In this document: positions 11,068 through 23,000 of the stretch, in pieces | Position numbering within the stretch: the stretch's first letter is position 1 | Layout: the number at the start of each line of letters is the position of its first letter | NCBI RefSeq assembly: GCF_000002985.6 | Contig: NC_003280.10 | Coordinates: forward strand, 12,954,501-13,018,500 | Source of the DNA: Caenorhabditis elegans | Taxonomy: Eukaryota > Nematoda > Chromadorea > Rhabditida > Rhabditidae | Length of the DNA: 64,000 nucleotides | Reading direction: 5' to 3' | The notes under the pieces: model-generated | The model's input: only the letters and a program-made list of their open reading frames with translations | Told to the model about the DNA's origin: nothing | Database searches by the model: none | Translations under genes and position numbers: made by a program

Positions 11068-14000
11068 ATGAAATCAATATCACAATGTCTTGGCAACGTA
11101 TCCCTGTGGATTGAACAACAAACCCATGACATGTTCTATTGGGTTGGTCTCAAAATTGCCGATTATCCAAAGTGGACGCTCTTTATCACGTTAGTTTCGT
11201 TTTTCTTAGTTTCTCGTCCGCTCTCTAGACACATCAACCAAGATAGAATGCCAATCTAGAAGCATTGTATAAGCCAAGGGTATGGGTCTTGGAAAATGGC
11301 TAACTGACGCCACAGAAACCGGTTTCGGCAGCGCTCTGTGGCGGCGGCAGAAATGATGCTGACGGCGGGTGACGGATTAAAACTTGAAATGGCTTGCAAT
11401 TGGTTTAAGGGAAATGAATCTCGACGAGAATTAGATATCCAAATAAATATGGATTGGTGGAGAGGGGAAAAAAATCTGGGATCACAAAACTTCGTGGTTT
11501 CAGAGGTTCCCGAAAAATAGAAGTTTCCAGATTTTTCAAGGAAGTTCTAGCAGATTCTAGATTTTTCTAGAAGTTTCCAGGCTTTTCTGAAAGTTTGAAT
11601 TTCCCGCCAAAAATTTTTTTTCAGAAAATTTGAATTTCCCGCTAAAAATTGTTTTTATCTCAGAAAATTTGAATTTCCCGCTAAAAATTGTTTTTATCTC
11701 AGAAAATTTGAATTTCCCGCCAAATTGTTTTCTCATAAAATTTGAATTTCCCGCCAAAATGTTTTCTCAGAAAATTTGAATTTCCCGGCAAAATGTTTTC
11801 TCAGAAAATTTGAATTTCCCGCCAAAATGTTTTCTCAGAAAATTTTAATATCCCTGCAATATTTTTGGGTCCCACCACGATGTTAGGCTCCGCCCATTGA
11901 TGACGTAGTCAACAGACGTACTATTTTTAGGAATAATGTTGTGACGTCATAACATATCACATACCACAATACAAATTTCTATGACGTCATACAATTTAAA
12001 CGGGCATTCGCGGGCATTTTTCCCCCAGTAGATCAAATAAAATATATGTTTTCCAGAACAATATGGGCGTTATTGATGGCTGGAGGAGTTGTGAGGTTCA
12101 AAGAAGTCAACAATGTTCGAGATCATTTCAGGTGGACTAGTTTTCTTTGAAACTTTCAAAAAATTTCCCGTTTATTTCCAGTGCAACAAACTCGCCGTCA
12201 CGATACGAATATAGAGTTGCTCGAGAATTCTTCCAAGAGCTCGGGAGCCCATTCCACGTGGTTGTGGCCATGCAAGCCGCCGATGGTGGAAGTTTATTAA
12301 GGCCCAAGTGAGTTTTTTAAGCAAAAATTTATTTTTAATATCATATTTTCAAAAAGCAAAAAACAAAAACTTCAAACTTCTGATTCTTGGCTCTCCAAAC
12401 TGTCAAAATTACGATCACTTCTGGCTTCTCGCCTTCTTCTTTTCAATTCCTCATTTTTCTTTCGTTTTCTCGCCTCCTCTTCTTCAATTTTCTGGCGATC
12501 CGCTTTACTGCTAGCCTCCGGTAAATGTCTTGATGATGGTGGTGGTGGTCGGGGCTCACAATAACAGTAACAGTAGCAGAATGAGCTATAGAACATGTCG
12601 CGTTTTCGGGATTCTCCGATCATGGTGCATAGGGGGACTACCACGCCTGGAAATTTTTGAATAGCTTCAAATTATCACTTCAAAACATGTCAGGTTTTAA
12701 AATCAGGCGATCGTACATACTTTCTGCCTGCCTACCTGCCTGCCTACCTGGTGATGGCTCTTAAACACATTTTGATATTTTTCACAAAGTTAATATAAGT
12801 ATCGCTTTTTGTGGGCACGCCCTTAGGCACGATGTAGTAGGCACCTGGCAGGCATAGATAGCTATGAAGGCAGGTAGACAGGTAGGACATGCAATAGGTA
12901 GGCTAAATTGTCCAGTGCATGTTTTGTTAAAATAATTTATTGTACGATTTCTGTCAAAATTGACCTTTTTGTAATTATTTTCGAATAACTTTTCGAATAT
13001 TCTTGTAATTATTAAATTTTAAGTTTTACCAGAAATGTTCTAGAATTTTTCAAAGATACATCCTTAAATATTAGTTTCGCTGAAAAAAGGACTAATTGAT
13101 TTTTCAACAAACTTACTAGCCGCCGCTGAAAAGCACACATCTAGAAAAATCCGCTCCCTTGGATCTATTTTTGGCACATTCGGCAGCTCCAACAAAAACT
13201 GAATCGTCATTATAAGCTGAAATGAAAATTAATTAAAGTTTTTTAAAAATTTTGAAAAAAAAATTCCAAACCACTTGAAATGTTGCAATTGGCAATGCCT
13301 GCCGAATGATTGTATCAAAGTTTTTCTGCTTTTTTGCCCAAATCCAGATTGACAAGTAACCAATGAAGGATAAAACTCCGCAAACTCCTTTAATAATACT
13401 GTCGGCCTGAAATTATATTAGTGAAATTAGTCTAGGTTTTTTGATTGAAAATCTTACCAAAAAGCATACAAACTGCTTGGCATTTCGTTTATTCTCAATG
13501 GTGAAAGAGTAAATTCTGGAATTGTAAGAGATATATGCAATAGGTCCCGCCACGATTAGAAATGTTAGAACTCCGTACCTGAATTTATATGGATTAGGAG
13601 AAAAAAAAAAGTATTTCTGTTTTATTTTTGCGATGCAAAATATTTATTTGAACTCTTTAAAAAGCATAAATGTTTCAAAGGATTGGATTTTTTTCAAAAA
13701 AAAAAATTACAAAAAAAAAGAAAGAAAAAAGGATTTTTTGAAGTTTAGAACAGGGGTGTGCGGCAAATTTGCCGAACTTGCCGGGCACAGCAAAACGTTG
13801 ATCTACCAAATTTGCCGAGCTCGGCAAGTTTGGAGATTTGCCGCACACGCCTGCTCTAGAAGGTTTTTATTGACTTCGACTCCTATCAAATAACTTACCA
13901 TCGCTTTGAAACTTTAGTCTCTCCAAGTTTCCGCGAAACCGCTACACGTTGAACACAAAGAATTAGATCAGCCGCCGCAATCAGTGTTGGGGTGATAAGT

Positions 14001-17000
14001 GCGTAGACCGCTGGGTAGACTATAACATCGTAGGCGGAATCTGAAAAAAAAAACCGGTTAATTTTTACATCAGTTCAATTTAGTTTTAAAGGTATTTAGT
14101 TTAGTTGATTGAGTAGTTATGTTTACTACAGCGCCCGACACCTGACAGGTTTCGCCATTTGCACCATATATTTTACTTAGAACCTGTGCGGTGTCGGTCG
14201 CCGCGGAACGCATTCCAACTAGGAATTCAACGAGGACGCTACTCTTGCCCGCCCTTCTCTGTTACACACATCTATAGTGACGCGAGGTCCTGCGCAGCGT
14301 CGGCCGCAGTAAACAGAGTGTGACAGTGCGGGAGCACAGTGCCTCGCCTTTGTGGAAGGCCTAGCTCCAATGCTTTTATGAGAATTTTTTACAGCAGCGC
14401 CCGACACTTAACGGGTTCTCCCAGGGAAACCCGTGCTGTGTCGGGGGCGCCAATCTCACCAATTTTCCCATCCACCCCATGTGGAACAAATGGTAAAAGC
14501 ATGCTGCACACCAGAATGATCACTGTCATGCTAGATAACGTGTTCAATAGCAACAACATTGGGAAATAGCTATGCGTTCGCTCTCTGGGAAAGTTTCTGC
14601 ATAATATTACGAAAAGTCGAATATTTGAATATACAGCCAAGATCAAAATTGTTAGAAATAAGAATAGCAATATCAACATCGATGTGTGTTCCTCAGAGTC
14701 TTGAAAATGCGTCATATCGCTGAAAAAATTAATGTAAGAAAATTTCAGAATTGTGGGAAAATTCGTAGAATTTTCACTTTTTTTTAGGGTTGAACTTTTT
14801 GGTCGAATTTTTGGAAACAATTTTATTTATTCAAATTCTTAAGCTTTTTGGCATTTTCAAGCTATAATCAGTAGTTTCAAAATACATATTTTTGTGGGAA
14901 AATGTGAAATCTGATTTTAAAACCCTTAAGCTTCTTACGTAGGCATGAGAATGCCTGAGCCCGGCAGACGGGCAGACTCAGAAACTCCAGGTTTTCTTGG
15001 AAAAAAAGCCGTGTTAATCAAGTTAGATTTTCTTCAGAAATTAGAAAGAAAAAAAAAGTGAAATTTGAAATTCCAGCCACCAACAGAATAATTGTTTTGC
15101 CTTGTTTATTAAGTCGGCTCGAGAGAAAGAGCCTGAGCCAACTCACCTGCTCTTAATTTCACCTGCTCCACTTGTCAGTGACGTAATCAGTGATTTCAAC
15201 AAGGGCGTCAACTCGGCAAATCTGTTGAATAGAGTTGAAGTAAGGGGTTTCTCAATAAAATATACATATAGCTGGAAAATTGGGTGAGAAAGTTTTGAGT
15301 TGATTGGATTTCTGGAGAACGTTGGTGGTTGGAAAATAGAGTTAATTTTAGAACAGAATCAAGTTTAATCTTTTGAGCTTGAACTTTGAGAAATTGGCTA
15401 GGAATTTGTATTTTTTAGAGGTTGCGTTGTATTTATCTGTGTAGAGAAATTGCGACTTTTTCCGGCTAATCGGCAAATTGTCGGTATTGAAAATTTCCAG
15501 CAAACCGGCAAATGGCCAATTTGCCGATTTTGTCGGAAAACGGCTGTTGCCGAAAATCTTTGACAAATTGTGGTTTTGCACATTTTTTTTTGGAATTTTC
15601 AGAATTTCAATTTTAATCGACAAAATTGTACGCACCCTATAAATGTTCCTGCACTTTGAAAAGTAACGAAGTTATATGAAAATATCTAACGAAAACGGGA
15701 AAAAATTTCAAAATGGCACAGCTTTATGTGTTTCCGTCCTTTAAAAAGTCCTCTAAACACTTCCGGCAAATTGATATCCGGCAAACGGAAAATCGGCAAT
15801 TTGGAGAAGATGAAAATTTCCGGCAAATCGGCAAATCGGCAATTTGCCAGAAAAAAATTTCTGGCAAATCGGCAAACCGGCTAGTTGCCGGTTTGCCGAC
15901 AAGAAAATTTGGCGAAATTCTCTTGAACTTCCGAATACAATGTGACCAATTACAAAACCTTATGTAAAGTGAAATAGGCTCCACATGTCTGGGCTTTTCA
16001 CAGCGTTTTTTTTTTCAATTTTTTCTCAATGTAATTTTTTTCAAACTTTTGAAGTAACCGTATATTAGACAAAAAGCTTTGAAAAAAAATTTGGAAAAAA
16101 AGTTTATCTAATAAAGAAGGGCTATTCTCAAAAAAAAAACAAAAATTATGTTAATTTTCTAAAAAAACACTTTAACTGATATACATATTTTTTTCAGTTA
16201 ACCCTCAAAATCCTAAACTTCCCAAAATTCCAGATACATCGATAAAGCATTGGAAATCGAAGATTTCCTCCAATACAAGCTCAAGGGTTCATTCGGAAAT
16301 CAAAGTTATTCTTACTCGGACTTTTGTGGAACCCAATGCGAGACTTCCGACGCTGTCAGCATTTTCCTTTCCATGTTCCGGGATCAACAAATAAAGAAGA
16401 CGGCTCACGTGAAATTGACCTATCCAAGTATGGATGTGTTTGGGCACAGAGTGTATTTAGCGAATAATATATTTCAAGTGAAAATCAATAATCGGTGAGT
16501 AGTTCTGGAAGCTTTTAAAGTTTGAAGAGCAATAATGAAAGTAGTAAGAATGGATTAGTGATAATGTTGAAACCTCTTGGGAAATCACCTATACGTTTTG
16601 TTATTGAGATCGAGCATCATCGAAGAGTCGAAGCTTGTTGCTATCAACTTTCACGCAATTTATAATAACGAGACTATGTACGAGATTATGAAGGAATGGG
16701 AGCAGGTAATATTTTTTATATTTTTGCACGTTTTATGGATACTCTCTTGGGAATGGGGCTTAGAAAATGTAGATGTTAGTTTGAGTAAATGAGTTTTTTG
16801 AGAAAATAATGGGAGTGTGAAAATTGTTGAGAGGTGTTGAAAATGTGTCAAAGGTGGAGTGAAAAATGGCCTGAAACTAGTTAAAATTTGAAATTTGATC
16901 GACTTTTCAATGCCCTGGAAACAATTGGTTTAAAATCACAATCTAATTTTGAGTATACAATGTGATTATCTTGCGTTTTCAACTTCATTTAGATATTTTA

Positions 17001-20000
17001 AAGTCGATGGACGGCGAGATTTTTAACATTTTTTTAAACCAAATCTCGCCGTTCATCGACTTTAAAATACCTACATGAAGTTGAAAATGCAAGATAATTG
17101 TAAATTTTTTTTTCCAAATTTTTTTATGATTTTTGCAAAAAAAGAATAAAAGGGCCGAATTAAATTTGAATTCCCGCGCAAATGAGTGACGCCATTTTTT
17201 TGTGTTTTTTCCGTAAAGAATACTTGCCGAAACACTAAAATTCCTAAAATAGATTATTCAAAATTACTCATAACTTTTCGGTGTATTGGAATTTATTTCC
17301 GATAAATTTTGATTTTTGAAAAAAATTTTGAAAAATAGAATTGCCTCTTTAAAATATTTAATTCACTTTAATAATTGTGGAATTAATTTTTTTAAATAAG
17401 ATTTTCCAGCAAACTACCGAAAACAAATTAATTATAAGTTTAAAAAAAATGGTGTTTCATCAAATTGTTTTTATCGGACTTGAGATTTCGCGATTATTTT
17501 TAAAGATTCTACAATAACTTTCAAACAATTTTCAAATGGAAAATTTTTGTGTTAATTTTAAATTTTTCAGTTTTTCAATTTTTATCACTTTCAGAAACTC
17601 TTCGCCTACACTCTGTCCACAGAAAACGATCCTCTGATCCGTGTCTACGTGACCAGTGAAGGCCTGGTATCGGAAGAAGTTCGTCGAACTGGAATCCTTG
17701 CGATGCCTCTGATGGGTGTCACGTTCCTGATCATTCTCGCATTTACGATACTGACAACTCTCAAGAGGGATCCAGTGAAGTCAAAACCTTTTGAAGCATT
17801 CCTCGGAGTTATTTGTCCTATTTTATCGTTATGTGCTTCCTTTGGACACTTGTTTTGGGTAAGTTGGAAAACATTGAAATTTAAAGGTGGAGTAGCGGGG
17901 AAAATGTTCAAAACTACAATTACCTGGTGCCAAAATAGCCGAATATCACAATGAAACTTTTCAAAAAAATTTTAATTTTTTATATTTATTGCCAAAAAGC
18001 GACAATTACTCAGTTTTGCCACTCATAATTTTTGAAGTCAACCGAAAAAAAAAATGTTTTCCTACATTTTTCAATACTTTAATTTTGATTTAAATATTTG
18101 TATTGAAATATTATAAGTGTCGGAACATGCGACATTGCTTTGGATTTTACCAGAAGCTCATATTTTTCATAATTTTGGCAATTTTCCTAAACTTTGTCCG
18201 GGTAAAATTATGAAAAATTTAAATTTTTTTGGATTGTTTTATTATGATATTCGGTTATTTTAGATCATTATAAGTGCATTTAGACAAAAGCCCTACTGGC
18301 GCAACTCCACCTTTTAGTTTTTGAGCACTTCTTATTGAGCTTGATAATGTCAAATAATTTTTTAGATGGGATTCGAATACTTGCCAATTGTCACAGTTGT
18401 TCCCTTCTTAATTTTGTCGATCGGGGTAGATGACGTGTTCATTTTTATTCACGCATGGCACCGAACCCCTTACAAGTGAGTTTTTTCTTGTTGCAGAATT
18501 ACAGAAATTTTAAATTATTTTTCTTGTTCTTGAAAAGTTGAGCACACTATGCTATAGGTTGACGTTCCTTTCTCTGAACCAGGAGTGTGCGGCAAATTTG
18601 CCGAATTTGTCGTTTACCAAACTCGGCAGATTTGCCGAAGTTGCATAGGTCGGCAAATTTCAAAAAAGTCGATTTGCCGAATTTGCGGAGCTCGCCAGAT
18701 TTCGAAATTCGCCGCACACATCAAAAATTTGACAGTACAATATTGACCAAAACTATTGATTTTGTCCCAAAAAAATTTGGTAAAAGGACATAAAATTGAG
18801 TTGTTTTGATGCTTAAGCAAACAGCTCATTTAGGAGCTTATTCAGAAACCAGATATGTGTTAAAAATTCAGTAGTTTTTGGTGCTCCAAAAAACATTTTT
18901 TTTTAAATCACATTTTTCGGAGCTTATTAAGCACGGCAAATTTGCCGAATTTGTCGAGCACGGGAAATTTCAAAAAAGTCGATTTGCCGAATTTGCGGAG
19001 CTCGCCAGATTTCGAAATTTGCGGCACACATCAAAAATTTGACAATGCAATTTTGACTAAACTTTTGATTTTTCAGAGTTTGTTAAGCACGGCAAATTTA
19101 TCGAATTTGCCGAATTCGCCGAGCTCGGAAAATTTTAAAATTTGCCGCACACTCCTGATGTGAACCTTTGACTGGGATTACAGAATTCCAAAAGGTCATA
19201 CTGTGAAAGTTGTTTATCTGAAACAATACTAGGTTGCCAAAAGTCTGCTGAACCACCTAGATAAGCTAGAATTCATTACAAAAATTACTTCCAGGCACTC
19301 AGTGCGCGACCGTATGGCTGAAACACTTGCCGATGCTGGACCATCCATCTCGATCACTTCTCTGACCAACTTGCTCTCCTTTGCAATTGGAATCTTCACC
19401 CCAACACCGGCAATCTACACGTTCTGTGTTTTCATTTCAACTGCTGTTATTTATGATTACATTTATCAAATCTTCTTCTTTTCGGCTGTCCTTGTGCTCA
19501 GTGGAGAGCGTGAAGAACAACGAAAGAATGCGTATTTATGGTGGAAAGATGTGCCACTACCAGAAGAGCCAACTGGAAAACAGAAGAAAGAAACTATCGT
19601 GAGCAGAGTGCTTGGAAAAGTTTTAGACTTTTGGGTTGACTTTATAATGGCCAAATGGAGCAAGTTCCTTATCGGAGCTATTATGATAACTTACTGGATC
19701 TTTATGGCAAGAGGTGTTATGGAAATCGCGGTGGGCTTGAGTTCCGAGAAGCTTTTCCTAGACGACTCGCCACTTCTCCCACTGGTTCGATTGCAAACAA
19801 ATGTGATTTTCAAAGAGGGTGGCCAAGTAGCAGTGTTTGTGAATAATCCGGGAAATATGAGTGAACCTGATGCGGTACCGGAAATTATGAGGATTCTGAG
19901 AAGGTTTGAAGTTGCTAATAACAGTGTTGGAGCTGCAAGTACCCATATGTGGTTGCTACCATATTTACCATATGTTGGAGAGCAAGAGCATGGATCCATT

Positions 20001-23000
20001 GAGTTCAAGTATCGATATTTGCCAGAATTCTTCAAGTTGACAGAGTTCAGAAGATGGTCGCATTTTGTGAACTTGGGAAATCATCAGTGAGTTTTTTTTC
20101 AATTTTGTAGCTTTTCTAGAAATCTAAATAGATGTACATAAATTAGAAATTTAGAAACTAGATTCTAAATTTTCTAAAAAAAAACTGGAAACTTCTAGAA
20201 TTTTCTAGATGTTTTTTAGGGAATTTCAAAAAATTCTAGAACGTTCTAGAGAAAACTGGAAGCTTTTAGAACTTTCTAGAATCATTTGGAAACGTCGAGA
20301 ACTTTCTTGGAAAATTTTAAAAATTCTAGAACTTTCTAGGAAAATGTGAAATTTTCTAGAATGTTTTAGAAATTTTCAAAAAAATGTAGGGCGTTTTAGA
20401 AAAATCTTAAATTTTCCAAAACTTCTTAGAAAAAGGCTGGAAACTTCTAGAATTTTCTAGGAAATTTTCAAATTTTCTAGATGTTTTTTAGGGAATTTCA
20501 AAAAATTCTAGAGCGTTCTAGAGAAAACTGGAAATTTCTAAAACTTCTTTAAAATTCTAGAACTTATGTGAAATTTTCTAGAACTTTACAGGAAATTTTA
20601 AAAGTTCTAGAACTTTCTAGGAAAATGTGAAATTTTCTAGAATGTTTTAGAAATTTTCAAAAAAATGTAGGGCGTTTTAGAAAAATCTTAAATTTTCCAA
20701 AACTTCCTAGAAAAAGGCTGGAAACTTCTAGAATTTTCTTGGAAATTTTGAAATTTTCTAGATGTTTTTTAGGGAATTTCAAAAAATTCTAGAACGTTCT
20801 AGAGAAAACTGGAAGCTTTTAGAACTTTCTAGAATCATTTGGAAACGTCGAGAACTTTCTTGGAAAATTTTAAAAATTCTAGAACTTTCTAGGAAAATGT
20901 GAAATTTTCTAGAATGTTTTAGAAATTTTCAAAAAATTGTAGGGCGTTTTAGAAAAATCTTAAATTTTCCAAAACTTCCTAGAAAAAGGCTGGAAACTTC
21001 TAGAATTTTCTAGGAAATTTTGAAATTTTCTAGATGTTTTTTAGGGAATTTCAAAAAATTCTAGAGCGTTCTAGAGAAAACTGGAAATTTCTAAAACTTC
21101 TTTAAAATTCTAGAACTTATGTGAAATTTTCTAGAACTTTACAGGAAATTTTAAAAGTTCTAGAACTTTCTAGGAAAATGTGAAATTTTCTAGAATGTTT
21201 TAGAAATTTTCAAAAAAATGTAGGGCGTTTTAGAAAAATCTTAAATTTTCCAAAACTTCCTAGAAAAAGGCTGGAAACTTCTAGAATTTTCTTGGAAATT
21301 TTGAAATTTTCTAGATGTTTTTTAGGGAATTTCAAAAAATTCTAAAGCGTTCTAGAGAAAACTGAAAACTTTTAGAACTTTCTAGAATTATTTGGAAACG
21401 TCGAGAATTTTCTTGGAAAATTTTAAAACTTCTAGAACTTTCTAGGAAAAAGTGAAATTTTCTAGAATGTTTTAGAAATTTTCAAAAAATTGTAGGGCGT
21501 TTTAGAAAAATCTTAAATTTTCCAAAACTTCCTAGAAAAAGGCTGGAAACTTCTAGAATTTTCTAGGAAATTTTGAAATTTTCTAGATGTTTTTTAGGGA
21601 ATTTCAAAAAATTCTAGAGCGTTCTAGAGAAAACTGGAAATTTCTAAAACTTCTTTAAAATTCTCGAACTTTCTAAGCAAATGTGAAATTTTCTAGAACT
21701 TTACAGGAAATTTTAAAAATTCTAGAACTTTCTAGAAAAATGTGGAAACTATAATTTTTTTGGAGGCCCACAAAACTCCATAAAACGGTGTAACTGCACG
21801 GAAAGCTTAGCACTTTAGAATTAAAAAAAATTAGTGTGCGCCAGTCGGGGCCAGTCGGTGAAACAGTAATTATAATCTGAATATTGTTTTAACTAAAACA
21901 TTTCTTTTTTCGAAAATTTCAAATCAGCGCGCAAATATTAAGACCGACCAATCAAGGATTTTTCAAATTCGTGGCTAAAGTCGCTGATTGGTCGACGCAC
22001 CCCTTGCTCGCGCGCGTATTCAAATTCAATATTAAGCCTTTTACGCAAGATGCTTGCATGAAAATTTGCTCAAAACATTATTAACATTCTTAATCTCAAT
22101 TCCATTCCAGAGATTGCCTTTCCGAGAAGCCTTCCTGCCTCCAAAAGTTTGTATTCTCTACCGGATTCCATGATGCAGTATCCTGGTCCGACCGGCTCGC
22201 TCTTCTAGAAAACTGGCGAGAAATGGCTTCAGAGTATCAGCACTTGAACCTGACGATTTACGAAGACTTTAGCATGTATTCCGATCAGCTTCTGACTATT
22301 GTTCCAGTAACTCAATCAACAGTTTTTTGTGCTCTCATCTGTATGATCATGATTTTAACCTTGTTCACACCTTCTCCAGTGACAATTGTCACTTCAACAG
22401 CCGCAGTTTTGTCGATCAACTTGGGAGTTTTTGGATGTCTGGTCTATATGAACATTGATCTGGATCCGATTTCGGTAGGAAATTTTCAATGTTAAAACTT
22501 TAAACATAATCCCAAAAATTTTCAGATGACCACACTTCTCATGGCCATCGGTTTCTCTGTAGACTTTGTAGCACATATTACGTGGCACTACTATAAGGGA
22601 GACTTCCACTCAAAGCGAGCAAGAATCCGGCATGCACTTGCCGGAATCGCCTGGCCAATGTTCCAAGCGGGAACTTCTACTATGTTAGCAATTACCGTGC
22701 TTGCCCTGGTTCATGCCTACATGGTTCAGGTAAGAGTCAAGGCAGGGGTGGACGGCAAATCGGCAAATCGGCAAATTGCCGATTTGCCGAAAATTTTCGC
22801 CAACTTGTGGTTTTGCACTTATTTTTTTGGAAACTTGAGAATTTCTATTTCAAATGGCAAAATTAAACACAGTTTTAAGTGTTTCCGTCTTATAAAAAAT
22901 CCCTCTAGACATATTCGGCAAATTGGCAATTTGCCGAAAATGAAAATTTCCGGCAAATCGGCAAACCGGCATTTTTCCGATTTGCCGAATTTGTCGACAA

